From positions 1 to 62,936 of the forward strand of contig NZ_AOPZ01000361.1 of assembly GCF_000414115.1 (NCBI RefSeq): 62,936 bases of DNA, read 5' to 3'. The stretch is from Streptomyces aurantiacus JA 4570 (lineage in GTDB: Bacteria > Actinomycetota > Actinomycetes > Streptomycetales > Streptomycetaceae). Under the pieces are notes generated by a model. That model was not told the DNA's origin. It saw only the letters and a list, made by a program, of their open reading frames with translations, and made no database searches. Of this stretch, positions 33,873-42,382 are shown in pieces (positions within the stretch are counted from its first letter, which is position 1; every line of letters starts with the position of its first letter). Position numbers and translations under genes: made by a program.

Positions 33873-35295
33873 CCGTCGCCTCCTCGTCGTCGGGTTGGTT
33901 GCCCGCGGTCGGCGCCGGGTTGGCGGGCAGCAGCGAGGCGGCGAGCAGCTTCTCGGCCGCAGCGCCTGCGGTGATGCGGCGTACGCGTTGCGGCGACTCG
34001 CCGAGATCCTCGGCGATGACGTCGAGCGGATAGCCGATGCTCGCCAACTTCGTTGCGGCGTCCGCCTGGACGGCCGGACTCAGGTACTGCGGGTTGGTCC
34101 AACGCACGGTGGCGTCGGTGTAGTCCTCGGGCACGCCCGCCTGCGCTGCGGCGAGGCTCATCACGTCTTCGAGCCCTTCGCCGAACGACGCGATGTGCTC
34201 GCGCACCTTCGCCACATGCAGCAGATCGAGGGCGCTCACGGTGTCCGCCGAGATGTTGATGAGGTCGCCCGCGTAGTAGTACGCGGGGGTCTGCGACAAG
34301 ATCAGCATGTCGCGCACGTCGGATTCGTGCTCCTTCATGAACCCCGACAGGTCACTCGCCGCGAGCTGCCCGAACTGCGCGTTCTCGCCCTCGCTCGCCC
34401 ACACCACGGACGGCCCCGGAACAAACGGCTGCTCGACCGTGACGAGCCCGGTCACGGGGTCCTTGCGCTTCGCGAACTTGTGCCCCTTGATCCACTTCTG
34501 CGGGAAGCCTGAGTTCCGGCTCGCCGCCATGCGGTTCAAGATGCCCATGTTCACGCGGTCTTGGATGTCGAGCACACCCGCGAACTCGGGCTCGGGCTCC
34601 TCGCCAAGGTCGGGCATCCGCGGGAACTCGACGAGCGGCAGCCCGCCGAGATCGTGCGGCTCGCCCTCGTCGCTCTCCCCAATGTACTCCCACGAGTCCG
34701 GGCCCCACGGCAGTCGTCGCGCGCCGCATACCTCGGTCGTGCGGTACGGGAACGAGCGGTCGTCGTACAGCACGCGCGCATAGCCGTAGCCGTCGATCTC
34801 GTTGTGAAATGTCTTGAGCCCGACGTACGGCTCGCCGGTCTCCGGGTCGCACTCGACGATGCACTCGCGGGGATGTTCCGGAGTGATCAGGGGCGACGGG
34901 CGCCCGTTGGCCTCGGTGCGGGTCGGATGCGGGCCGACGAGCATGTACCCGACGCTCTGCGTCATCGCGACCCGCCATACGAGCTTCTGTCGCGAGTCGA
35001 GCCGGTTCGCCTGCCACCAACGGGCGGCGAGCTCGTCGGGCTCGCCATCCGGGCCGGTCACGCCGAGCGCGAGCAGCCGGTGCACCGTAGCCCCCGCGAT
35101 CAGACCGCAGAAGTTCGTGCGCGCCTTGCGCTGGAAGTCGATGAACGCTTGCTCGACGTTGCGCGGCAGCTCGGGCAGATCTGGCTTACCGCGGTAGTAA
35201 CGCCACCACTCGTCGAGCTGCCCGTTCCGCTTGCGCAGCTTCCGGCCGAGCCGCAGCAACCACCAGTCAGGAGAGTCGACCTCTTGGTCGAGCAT
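33865..35295 (-). CDS. Portal protein (SPP1 gp6-like)
   Basis: A protein of 476 residues: WWRYYRGKPDLPELPRNVEQ, NFCGLIAGATVHRLLALGVT, the crown/stem region with GILNRMAASRNSGFPQKWIK, and AYYYAGDLINISADTVSALD, all typical of SPP1-type portals. AAAGGAG precedes the ATG at 35295. It forms the DNA channel at the head vertex. Confidence 0.9.
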   Translation of the reverse strand: MLDQEVDSPDWWLLRLGRKLRKRNGQLDEWWRYYRGKPDLPELPRNVEQAFIDFQRKARTNFCGLIAGATVHRLLALGVTGPDGEPDELAARWWQANRLDSRQKLVWRVAMTQSVGYMLVGPHPTRTEANGRPSPLITPEHPRECIVECDPETGEPYVGLKTFHNEIDGYGYARVLYDDRSFPYRTTEVCGARRLPWGPDSWEYIGESDEGEPHDLGGLPLVEFPRMPDLGEEPEPEFAGVLDIQDRVNMGILNRMAASRNSGFPQKWIKGHKFAKRKDPVTGLVTVEQPFVPGPSVVWASEGENAQFGQLAASDLSGFMKEHESDVRDMLILSQTPAYYYAGDLINISADTVSALDLLHVAKVREHIASFGEGLEDVMSLAAAQAGVPEDYTDATVRWTNPQYLSPAVQADAATKLASIGYPLDVIAEDLGESPQRVRRITAGAAAEKLLAASLLPANPAPTAGNQPDDEEATGG

Positions 35296-35387
35296 GGCAT
35301 CTCCTTTCTCGAAAGGGGCCAGATGGGCACAGCTCTTGGGCATGATGGTCGTCGGCAGCGAAGCAAGGGGGCCGCGGCGGTGGGTCA

Positions 35388-36005
35388 GTGACAACGCCAG
35401 ATCACGGGGACTCCGGGGACCCGGATAGTGATCGCCCCAACCCGCCACCACCTGAGCCTGATTCGCAGATCCGGGTGCATCGCTGGCAGGTGATCACAGC
35501 ACTCATTGCAGCGGTGGCAACGATCATCGCCGCTCTGATCACCGGCCTGTTGGCGAACGGAAGCGGGGGAGAGAGCCCGCCACCAGCGGCCCAGCCACCC
35601 CAGAGCGTGAGGAACTCGGTTGGCATTACCTCGTTCACAGAGTCCCCGGCGCCGCCGCATGGCAAGACGTACGTCTTCACCGGGACTGCAGCGAGCTTCC
35701 GCTCGGGGATGGCGGTATACGTCATCACCCGCAATCCAGCGGGTGATTCCTCGGACGAGGAGCAGTCCAAGGGCGGGGATGCGTGGCTCGTGTCGCCGAA
35801 GGCCGACATCCTGCAGGGCGGCCGCTGGAAGGTGACATGGAAGCTCAAGAAGCCGCCCCCAAGAGGTGAGTGGACAGCCGTACTCGTTTCGCCCTCGGGG
35901 TTCGACGAGCATGACTCGAATGCCCATTGGACGTACGACGTTCCGGCACTGCGAACTCACGGGGTGCTGTCTGACAAGGTGGCCGCTTCGGGAAAGACGA
36001 AATAG
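35388..36005 (+). CDS. Single-pass membrane protein on the opposite strand (moron candidate)
   Basis: A protein of 205 residues: a Pro/Asp-rich cytoplasmic N-terminus, one membrane segment (VITALIAAVATIIAALITGLL, about 35-55), then an external beta-rich domain (GITSFTESPAPPHGKTYVFT, GGRWKVTWKLKKPPPRGEWT). It lies between portal and terminase genes but runs rightward, against all late genes, so it is probably expressed in the lysogen. A role in surface modification or superinfection exclusion is plausible but unproven. The GTG start has only a weak, distant purine run. Confidence 0.65.
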   Translation: MTTPDHGDSGDPDSDRPNPPPPEPDSQIRVHRWQVITALIAAVATIIAALITGLLANGSGGESPPPAAQPPQSVRNSVGITSFTESPAPPHGKTYVFTGTAASFRSGMAVYVITRNPAGDSSDEEQSKGGDAWLVSPKADILQGGRWKVTWKLKKPPPRGEWTAVLVSPSGFDEHDSNAHWTYDVPALRTHGVLSDKVAASGKTK

Positions 36006-36033
36006 AGCATCGGGCGTAACGCACTCCCACAGC

Positions 36034-37692
36034 TCAAAACGTTCCGCCCCACATCTCGGCCTCTTCGACCGCGACGCCCTTCGCGATCGCGTCGAGGCGG
36101 CACTGCCACGCCAAAACAGCGGCGACCGCGGCGTCAATCTTGTTCGGAGAGTCGGGGTGTGCCTTGGCGATCTGCATGCCCGATCGGCTCGGCCGGCGAC
36201 GGGCGTTGCACAGATGCCGCACGAGCGCCGACGAGCCGTCGTGCGTCAACTCGCCTTCGGTAAAAGCGGTGTGGAATTTGTCCAGCGCCCGCACGATCAG
36301 CACGCTGCGGCCGCCGGTCATCCACCACTCGATCGGGTGCTGCCGGGTCGCCTGCACCTGCAGGCGCGGCCCGTACGCGGCTTCCCAATCGGCCACGTGC
36401 GATTCCCACTTGGCGGGGTCGGCGTAGAACCCGACGACGTCGTACGTCGCGAACGCCTCGACCACAGCGGCGAGCACCTCGACGGCCGGTACCTGCCACC
36501 CCTCGCCCGCCTTGCCAAGCGGCTGTTCCCACACACGGATGGTGAACAGGTGCCCGTCGGACAGACGGCAGCCGATCAGCGCCGTCGCGTCGGTGATCTT
36601 GCGGTTCCGCTTCCGCGAGCCATCGAACCCGAGCACGATGCGCTCGCCCGGTTCGACGACCTTGCCGAGGTCGGAGGCCGCACGCACCTCGGGCTCGGTC
36701 AGCCACGCATCCGACGCGTGCGTGATCTGGTTCAGGAAGTCGGCCCGCAGATCCTGCGGGTCGTTCGAGGTGTCCCAGAAAGCGCCCGTGATCCCCTCGA
36801 TCGGCGACCAGCCGGGCCCGCACGGCGGGTCGTGCAGCACGCACCCGTCGGGGTGATCGCTGCTGTCGCCGTACGCGTACCGCAACCCCTCGACGAGCGA
36901 CGCCTCGTCGGTCATGTCCGTGTCGGGCGGCGCCTCACGGTGGTCGACGAGGATGCCCCGCGCCCGCGACCGGCCGTCGATGATCGCCTGATAGTCGGCC
37001 GCCGACTGCTCGGCGACGCTGCCCTCGCCCGGCGTGAACGCGTTCGGGGTCTCGATGATCGACCCGCCGAGCTTGGTCGCGTTGAACCGCAGCGTCTTCG
37101 CGAGCCTGCGGCCGCCGTTCGCTTCCTTCCATTCCTCGGTCTGGTCGAGGCTCGCGAAACAGGCGGGGTCACCCTTCACCGAGGTCGCCGACGAGGTGAT
37201 CGGGGAGATCTCACCGCGCGGCAGATAGATCACGGTGTCGAGGACGTCGAGCCCGTAGTCGGTCGACAGCGACCCGCCCCGCGCCATCTCCAGAAGCGGT
37301 ATCCACGTGTTGTCGGTCTGCTGCTCGGTCACCGCGGCGATACGCACGAGCGGCGTCCGCAGCGAGTGCCACGGCCGACCGACCGGCTCGCCGTCGGCGT
37401 CGAACCCGTCCGCGACGACGTCGGCGCACGCCTCGGCGAGCGCGATCGCCCCGACGAACGGCGACTTGCCCCACCCGCGCGGCCGCGAGAGCAGCGCCCG
37501 GTGAATGACCCGCTTGCCGGTGACCGGGTGCACCTCGTAGAACCCGAGCAGAAACTCGGCTTGCTCCTGCGTCGGCAGGAACGGGGCGCCATCGTCCCGG
37601 CCGGGCTGCGCGAGGTTCTGCATCATCCAGTCGAGGACGTACCAACCGAGCGTCGGCCGCTCACCCTCGAACTCCGGGCCGCGCCACGGCAT
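36034..37692 (-). CDS. Terminase large subunit
   Basis: A protein of 552 residues. The Walker A variant is SRPRGWGKSP (about 69-78), with coupling regions CFASLDQTEEWKEANGGRRL and TKLGGSIIETPNAFTPGEGS, and a nuclease domain starting near VLGFDGSRKRNRKITDATAL with its catalytic Asp. It cuts and pumps DNA into the procapsid. It is 14 bases from the small-subunit gene. Confidence 0.92.
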   Translation of the reverse strand: MPWRGPEFEGERPTLGWYVLDWMMQNLAQPGRDDGAPFLPTQEQAEFLLGFYEVHPVTGKRVIHRALLSRPRGWGKSPFVGAIALAEACADVVADGFDADGEPVGRPWHSLRTPLVRIAAVTEQQTDNTWIPLLEMARGGSLSTDYGLDVLDTVIYLPRGEISPITSSATSVKGDPACFASLDQTEEWKEANGGRRLAKTLRFNATKLGGSIIETPNAFTPGEGSVAEQSAADYQAIIDGRSRARGILVDHREAPPDTDMTDEASLVEGLRYAYGDSSDHPDGCVLHDPPCGPGWSPIEGITGAFWDTSNDPQDLRADFLNQITHASDAWLTEPEVRAASDLGKVVEPGERIVLGFDGSRKRNRKITDATALIGCRLSDGHLFTIRVWEQPLGKAGEGWQVPAVEVLAAVVEAFATYDVVGFYADPAKWESHVADWEAAYGPRLQVQATRQHPIEWWMTGGRSVLIVRALDKFHTAFTEGELTHDGSSALVRHLCNARRRPSRSGMQIAKAHPDSPNKIDAAVAAVLAWQCRLDAIAKGVAVEEAEMWGGTF

Positions 37693-37706
37693 GACGCCCC
37701 CTCGCG

Positions 37707-38195
37707 CTACGTGCTCTTGCCCTGGTCGCTCTTCCCGCCCGGCAGCGACCGCAGATTCCCGTACCGCTCACGCGCGGACGGACCGCCCGAGCGGCCGCTG
37801 CCCCCGTCGGCGCCGTCCGCCTCGGCGAACACCATGCGCAGCCGGGCCCGGTCCGCCGGCGTCGCACCGAACGCCGCTACCCGCAGCCGCAGCTCGCCCG
37901 CGGCCGAGAGATCGCCGCGCCACAGCCGGGCGTGAATCAGGGCGGTGTCGAGCAGGTACTGCCAGTCGGACGACCCGAAGTGGTCCGACAGCGGGCTGTC
38001 GATCCACATCTGCCACCACTCGCGCGTTCGCTCGGGCCACACAAACTCGACGAGCTCGCCGTCGCGCTCGATCCGGAAGTCGGGCAGCTCGGGCGCCTCG
38101 GCCCGCTCCCACCTGAGAACTGTCTGCGGGATCGCGTCCTTGTTGCGCCGCGCCTTGCGCCCCTCGGGCTTCGGCGCCGGGCCCATGCCTGCCAT
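37707..38195 (-). CDS. Terminase small subunit-like protein
   Basis: A protein of 162 residues (TREWWQMWIDSPLSDHFGSS, DWQYLLDTALIHARLWRGDL), a helical protein typical of the gene before the large terminase in actinophages; it should recognise the packaging site. The ATG at 38195 follows GGAGG by 7 bases; an upstream in-frame start lacks a site. Confidence 0.75.
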   Translation of the reverse strand: MAGMGPAPKPEGRKARRNKDAIPQTVLRWERAEAPELPDFRIERDGELVEFVWPERTREWWQMWIDSPLSDHFGSSDWQYLLDTALIHARLWRGDLSAAGELRLRVAAFGATPADRARLRMVFAEADGADGGSGRSGGPSARERYGNLRSLPGGKSDQGKST

Positions 38196-38249
38196 GGCCG
38201 TACCTCCAATCAGCGCACATGCCGCCAACGCCCTAAGTAGGGTGCAACC

Positions 38250-38918
38250 GTGGATCTTCAGGGGGTTTCGGGTCTTTGGACCGCCGGATCATTCCTGCTC
38301 GGCCAAGCAGTGATCTTCGGCGGCTTGTTGATCAACAATCGTGCGCAAGCACGTCGGGAACGGCTCGCGCGAGACGCCGAGCGGACACGCGCCCTCGCCG
38401 ACCGCCGCGAGACCTTCGAGCTCACGCACCTTCAAGACCTGCACGGTGCGCTGTCTGAACTACTGCTCGTGGCCGAGGACAACATCAAGGCATGGTGTTG
38501 GTGGCATCGTCTTGGCAGTAGCAGACCGACGCGGGCACTGTCGCAGGAGGAGATAGACCGGCGCCGGGCCGAGGTCGAGACCGAGGCAACAGCGCTCGAC
38601 GAGTCCGCACGGGCTCACAGCGAGAACGTCAATCGGCTCGCGGGGCTGGTGATCCCTGACGGGCTGCGCCGCAAGGTCGTACGCGCCCGCGGATTGTATG
38701 AACAACTTGAGTGGCTGCTGACAGAGGACGGACCGGACGCTGCAGAGTCAGCGTTGACCGACGCTGTCGACCGGTTGCATGCAGCTCAACGTGCCGTCGC
38801 GGAGCGCATTCGAGAGATCTACGTGTCACATGAACCGGTCACGGCTACACCACCGAGTCGATTACGTGCTGTAGGTCGCCGAGGCGCTGTGGCGTGCCGC
38901 CGAACGTCCGCCCCGTGA
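38250..38918 (+). CDS. Membrane-anchored coiled-coil protein on the opposite strand (moron candidate)
   Basis: A protein of 222 residues: an N-terminal membrane segment (FLLGQAVIFGGLLINN, about 15-31), then a long helical region (RERLARDAERTRALADRRET; RRRAEVETEATALDESARAH). The GTG start is preceded by TAAGTAGGGTGCAACC and no clear ribosome site, so it may be leaderless. Its last 74 bases overlap the end of the prim-pol gene on the other strand. The function is unknown; the orientation suggests expression from the prophage. Confidence 0.6.
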   Translation: MDLQGVSGLWTAGSFLLGQAVIFGGLLINNRAQARRERLARDAERTRALADRRETFELTHLQDLHGALSELLLVAEDNIKAWCWWHRLGSSRPTRALSQEEIDRRRAEVETEATALDESARAHSENVNRLAGLVIPDGLRRKVVRARGLYEQLEWLLTEDGPDAAESALTDAVDRLHAAQRAVAERIREIYVSHEPVTATPPSRLRAVGRRGAVACRRTSAP

Positions 38919-39432
38919 CCGCGATGTACCGGCCGGTGCCGTACAGCTCGACCGAGCCGCCGCCGACCGTGATGCGCCTGCCGTGCGGCAACGCGCCAAA
39001 CCCCCAGACATGCAGCCCATCGCCGCCCTGCGACACCTCGACCCACGTCGAGCCGTTGACCGCGTCGAGCATGTTGCGCGCCCAGCCCGCGATCGCGCCC
39101 TCGTGGTCGAGGCAGTGATCGAGGTCGAGGCAGACGACGCCGTCACCGTTGAGGACGAACCCGAGCCCGGCGCCCGCCGTCGACTTCGCGGCGTCCCGGT
39201 ATGTCGACCAGGACGCGGGGTCGGTGCTGCTCGCGACGTCGCCGCCGACCGTGACCGGGACCTTCCGCGCGGTGCGCCGGACCCACCGGGGCCGGGCCGT
39301 GAGCTCGGCCGGGATCGCGCGGGCTGCTCGGTGAGCAGCAGCTCGGCACGCAGGCTTGCAGAACCGCGCGTGCCGCCGGGCCGTGATCGGCATCGGCTCG
39401 TCGCAGTGCTCGCAGCGGGGCGTCGTCGGCAT
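38845..39432 (-). CDS. Primase-polymerase (prim-pol) domain protein with N-terminal zinc finger
   Basis: A protein of 195 residues. The N-terminal Cys cluster (CEHCDEPMP, FCKPACRAA) should bind zinc. The prim-pol domain follows: GLGFVLNGDGVVCLDLDHCL (metal-binding Asp pair), WVEVSQGGDGLHVWGFG and YGTGRYIAVTGRTFGG. Such proteins prime or copy DNA; here no helicase domain is fused. It sits between HNH and terminase genes, apart from the replication genes. Confidence 0.8.
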   Translation of the reverse strand: MPTTPRCEHCDEPMPITARRHARFCKPACRAAAHRAARAIPAELTARPRWVRRTARKVPVTVGGDVASSTDPASWSTYRDAAKSTAGAGLGFVLNGDGVVCLDLDHCLDHEGAIAGWARNMLDAVNGSTWVEVSQGGDGLHVWGFGALPHGRRITVGGGSVELYGTGRYIAVTGRTFGGTPQRLGDLQHVIDSVV

Positions 39433-39725
39433 GTCCCCAGGATATCGCGGCGTACGCTTTTAGTGCCCTGACCTGCATGTATCAAGTTCGCATCGGGAAT
39501 GCGGCAGGCTGAGAGGCGATCTGCGGTCCCTCAACCGCGCGCCATCAAATCAGCCTGCCGCATCCCTGCCCGCCGCCCTGCGGGCCGCCCACGCCCCGCA
39601 GCGTGGCTGATTTCCCCAGACCCGTACAGAACTTCGGCCACAGCACCTCCCGAGCCCTCGATGGGGCGGGGAGGGGGAGTCACCCCCCAGGGGCAGCGGC
39701 CGCATTCGGGTCGAGTTCTTCGGGA
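39433..39725. other. Intergenic region with large inverted repeat, candidate packaging site
   Basis: No gene seen. GGGAATGCGGCAGGCTGA (39495-39512) and TCAGCCTGCCGCATCCC (39550-39566) are an inverted repeat with a single bulge, enclosing a 37-base loop. Lying between the HNH gene and the prim-pol/terminase genes, it could be part of a cos or pac site, or a terminator. The inverted repeat is seen; the function is inferred. Confidence 0.45.
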
Positions 39726-40028
39726 TCAAAACAGCCCGGGGTGACGCTCTTTCGGCCGCTGCCTGCGTACCGCCCACCGTGCCGCGTTGCCCTGCCGTGA
39801 GCTCTTGCGTCCGTGGCAGTCCTCGCACAGCGCTTGCAGGTTCTCGGGCCGGTGGTCATCACGGTCGCCGATGTGGTCGACCTGATTCGCCGGACGGGCG
39901 CAGAGTGCGCCGTCGATGACCTCCTGGCATCGGTTCTTATCGCGCGTGAGGACGAACGGGCGCAGCTCCGTGTACCAGTTGGCTGGCAGCTCGGCCTTTC
40001 GTGTGCTGCCTTGCCACCCGCCGCTCAT
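39726..40028 (-). CDS. HNH endonuclease
   Basis: A protein of 100 residues with an HNH motif: CQEVIDGALCARPANQVDHI, GDRDDHRPENLQALCEDCHG and KSSRQGNAARW. Small HNH proteins near terminase genes assist cleavage of packaged DNA in cos-type phages. It overlaps the upstream gene by ATGA. Confidence 0.88.
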   Translation of the reverse strand: MSGGWQGSTRKAELPANWYTELRPFVLTRDKNRCQEVIDGALCARPANQVDHIGDRDDHRPENLQALCEDCHGRKSSRQGNAARWAVRRQRPKERHPGLF

Positions 40029-40303
40029 CCGTCGTCGTCCTGGTCGAGCTGCTCGTCGTCCTGGTCGAGCTGCTCGTCGAGGTCGGGTTCGTCGTCCTGG
40101 TCGGCGCGCTCGGTTGCGCTGTCGAGAGCGACGCCGTCGAGGTGCCGACCAAACCCGAACGCCCCTCTGCTCGTGCTCGGTTCGGTCTGCATCGCGTCGA
40201 GCAGTCGTCGAGCTGTGCGTTCCGCCTGCCGCAGCAGCGCGGGGTCGCTGCCCTTCGCGGTGATGTCGACCTCGCGTGTCCCGTCGGTGAGGCGTACGCG
40301 CAT
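40025..40303 (-). CDS. Small acidic protein with Asp/Gln repeats
   Basis: A protein of 92 residues. The N-terminal part (VRLTDGTREVDITAKGSDPA, ERTARRLLDAMQTE) looks folded; the tail is two copies of a seven-residue acidic unit (EQLDQDD), coded by a 21-bp in-frame tandem repeat. No function is recognised. Confidence 0.65.
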   Translation of the reverse strand: MRVRLTDGTREVDITAKGSDPALLRQAERTARRLLDAMQTEPSTSRGAFGFGRHLDGVALDSATERADQDDEPDLDEQLDQDDEQLDQDDDG

Positions 40304-40376
40304 GGGCGGTGACCTCCTGCCGGGGGAGCGGCGGAGGGTACGCCGCGTGGGGGGTGTGCGGCGTACCCCGGTGTAG

Positions 40377-40751
40377 CTATGCGGTGATGCCGGTGGCCTC
40401 GCCGTTGACGAGGGTGGCGAACACTCGGGCCTGCGGTTCCTTCTTCGCTGGCACGGGGTAGAGGATCACGCCCTCGTCATGCTCAACCGTGATGTACAGC
40501 TTCTGCTCGTCCTTCTTGAGCCACAGGGCGAAGATCCCCGTCAGCGCGACCCGCGTCGCCGTGATGCGCTTGCGGGCGGTCTCGCCGAGCTCGATCGTCA
40601 CCTTCGATCCCTCGACGGGGATCGGCGCCTGTCCGGCCTGGTGGAACTTGCTCCCGATGACGGTCACGCCGGTCGCTGCGCCGGCTGCACGTATGCGGCC
40701 GAGGTGTTTCGCGGCGGCCTTTTCCTCGTCGGTCTTCTTCCTGCCGAACAT
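40377..40751 (-). CDS. Hypothetical protein, 124 aa
   Basis: A Lys-rich start (MFGRKKTDEEKAAAKHLG) and a beta-rich body (VTIELGETARKRITATRVAL, FALWLKKDEQKLYITVEHDE). Not recognised. AAGGGG precedes the ATG. It lies just before the packaging genes and just after a block of hairpins. Confidence 0.65.
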   Translation of the reverse strand: MFGRKKTDEEKAAAKHLGRIRAAGAATGVTVIGSKFHQAGQAPIPVEGSKVTIELGETARKRITATRVALTGIFALWLKKDEQKLYITVEHDEGVILYPVPAKKEPQARVFATLVNGEATGITA

Positions 40752-40831
40752 GAGACGTGCCCCTTCGTGCGGTTCTGGGTGAACTCCCATGGTGCCGCGT
40801 GGGACTGACGGTCGGACAGATGTTGGTGTTA

Positions 40832-40998
40832 CGCGCGGGGCGGTCAGCAAACCCGCCATGGCTTGTAGTGACCCCGCCCCGCGCGAGTCGGGTGCCGCCG
40901 CCCCGGGGGGAGTTGGGGCGGCGGCGTGCCGGTCGACGGTGGGGTGTGCCGACCGGCATTGGGGGGAACGCAAACGCCCCCGCGGTGGGCGGGGGCGT
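40832..40998. other. Run of four strong hairpins between two early genes
   Basis: Hairpins: 40832-40885 (CGCGCGGGGCGG with CCGCCCCGCGCG), 40894-40925 (GCCGCCGCCCC with GGGGCGGCGGC), 40929-40956 (CCGGTCG with CGACCGG), 40974-40998 (ACGCCCCCGC with GCGGGGGCGT). The last may terminate the 41065-41319 gene. Four in 170 bp is more than a terminator needs; origin, packaging or RNA-structure roles are possible. Confidence 0.55.
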
Positions 40999-41064
40999 CG
41001 GGTGGATTCTGTGTCCGGGCATGGCGGACTTGCCGTCAAGAGTGCGACACGTGATCGTTCGGCG

Positions 41065-41319
41065 TCAAGTTCCTGGGGGTGTCGGCTCGTCGACGAGGTG
41101 TCCGCCGACCGCCTGCCCGTCGCGGACGAGCAGCGTCAACGGGCGGGGCACGTCGTGCTCTTCGAGCCCGCCGTCGGGGACGGCCGGGCCACCGAAGCGG
41201 CTGCGGGTGCTGCCTTCGTTGGGGTAGCCCCATACCCACTTGGGGTGATCGGAGCGCACGCGGATGTCGCCGGGTCGCCACGTGGCGTCGAGACTGGTGA
41301 TCTTGTGCGCGTCGGTCAT
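41065..41319 (-). CDS. Hypothetical protein, 84 aa
   Basis: A beta-rich small protein (HKITSLDATWRPGDIRVRSD, HPKWVWGYPNEGSTRSRF). Not recognised. It resembles small DNA-mimic or accessory proteins only in size. It is followed by the hairpin at 40974-40998. Confidence 0.55.
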   Translation of the reverse strand: MTDAHKITSLDATWRPGDIRVRSDHPKWVWGYPNEGSTRSRFGGPAVPDGGLEEHDVPRPLTLLVRDGQAVGGHLVDEPTPPGT

Positions 41320-41579
41320 GGCGTCATCTTGCCGTTCGGGGCTGACAGCGGGCGGGCAGAGAGGTAGTTCGCGGCGTGCGCCGCCCACTACCGGTAGACG
41401 ATCTCTCTACCCGCCACCCCCCAGATAAAGGGAGAGGAGGGGGACGCGCGCGCGTGAGTCCCGAGGGCGTCCTCCGGGGACACGGCGCGATGACCTGCGT
41501 ACTCGCCGGAGAACCGCGAACGATTCGGCGAAGATTCTCGTTCGATTCGTCGTCGATTCGCGCGCGAAATGCTCGCAGA
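41320..41579. other. Non-coding stretch with a diverged copy of part of the replication gene
   Basis: About 41429-41555 resembles 50219-50345 (shared GGACGCG, GTGAGTCC/GCGAGTCC, TGACCTGCG and ATTCGTCGTCGA in the same order). Read leftward it could code AGHRAVSPEDALGTHARASP before a stop, similar to the linker of the 49821-50750 protein. It is probably a relic of a duplicated replication gene. Confidence 0.45.
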
Positions 41580-41783
41580 TCATGCCTCGTCGACCGCGTC
41601 CTCGGCCGGGCTCCGGTCGGCGACCGCGATGTTCAACTGCTGCAACTTTCCTCCGAACGACAAACGGCCCTGCGGGATGTCACTGCCACTCGCACCCGCC
41701 GCTCGTGCGTCGGCGACGAACGCCGCGATCTCGTCGAGCGTCATGAACTTGTCCGCGGGTACGTGCTCGATCTTCTTTGCCAC
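41580..41783 (-). CDS. Hypothetical protein, 67 aa
   Basis: MAKKIEHVPADKFMTLDEIA then a helical body (FVADARAAGASGSDIPQGRL). Not recognised. It starts 4 bases after the stop of the next upstream gene, so it belongs to the same early operon. Confidence 0.6.
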   Translation of the reverse strand: MAKKIEHVPADKFMTLDEIAAFVADARAAGASGSDIPQGRLSFGGKLQQLNIAVADRSPAEDAVDEA

Positions 41784-41787
41784 GGGG

Positions 41788-41985
41788 TCAGTCCTCGCTC
41801 ACGTTTCGGTACGTGCCGTTTCGATCGTGTGCTTCGAGCGCTTCGGTCAAGGTGATCTGCCCGCTCTCGTGCGCTCGCTCGATCCCTTCCGCCTCGGCCT
41901 CGAAACACGACTCGCAGTCGCCGCATTCCTCTTCCGGCGTGACGGCGTCACAGTCGGGCGCGAAACCTTCGGGAGCTGTGCTCAT
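41788..41985 (-). CDS. Small Cys-rich acidic protein, 65 aa
   Basis: It has a Cys cluster (CDAVTPEEECGDCESC) and a helical acidic tail. GAAGGAGAG precedes the ATG. It could bind a metal ion; not recognised. Confidence 0.6.
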   Translation of the reverse strand: MSTAPEGFAPDCDAVTPEEECGDCESCFEAEAEGIERAHESGQITLTEALEAHDRNGTYRNVSED

Positions 41986-42136
41986 CGCTGTCTCTCCTTC
42001 GTGCGGCCCAATCTCAGGGCCCGGCTCGATAACCTCGCCCCTACACCGCGGTGGGCACCATTTGCGTTCCGCTGTCGACGGATGCACAAACTTGATGCCT
42101 TTGTGGCCAGTGGGGCACTCAAGTACCCCACCGGCG

Positions 42137-42382
42137 TTAGCCCTTGCGTGCGTCGTCGAGGAGCGCAGCGAGGTCGCGCACCCCGCGGGCGCCGCCCGGG
42201 TAGTCGATGCCCGCCGTCTGCAGCGCCTCGTTCACGGCGTCGAGTTCGGTGCGGAGTCGGGCGAGTTCCGCGTCGCGCGCCTCGGGGGCGCGCAGCGCGT
42301 CGACGACGCGAATGAACAGCTCGACGTTCTCGTCGGCGATGCCGAGCCGGTCGGCAGCATCGTCGGGGGTGAGTCTGGACAT
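42137..42382 (-). CDS. Hypothetical helical protein, 81 aa
   Basis: MSRLTPDDAADRLGIADENV then a coiled coil (EARDAELARLRTELDAVNEA). Not recognised. It lies just left of the RRM gene, which runs the other way. Confidence 0.6.
   Translation of the reverse strand: MSRLTPDDAADRLGIADENVELFIRVVDALRAPEARDAELARLRTELDAVNEALQTAGIDYPGGARGVRDLAALLDDARKG

Noticed and set aside
40034..40080. 21-bp tandem repeat, suspected as another assembly duplication
   Set aside because: The unit is a multiple of three, keeps the frame and gives a sensible acidic repeat; it may be natural.
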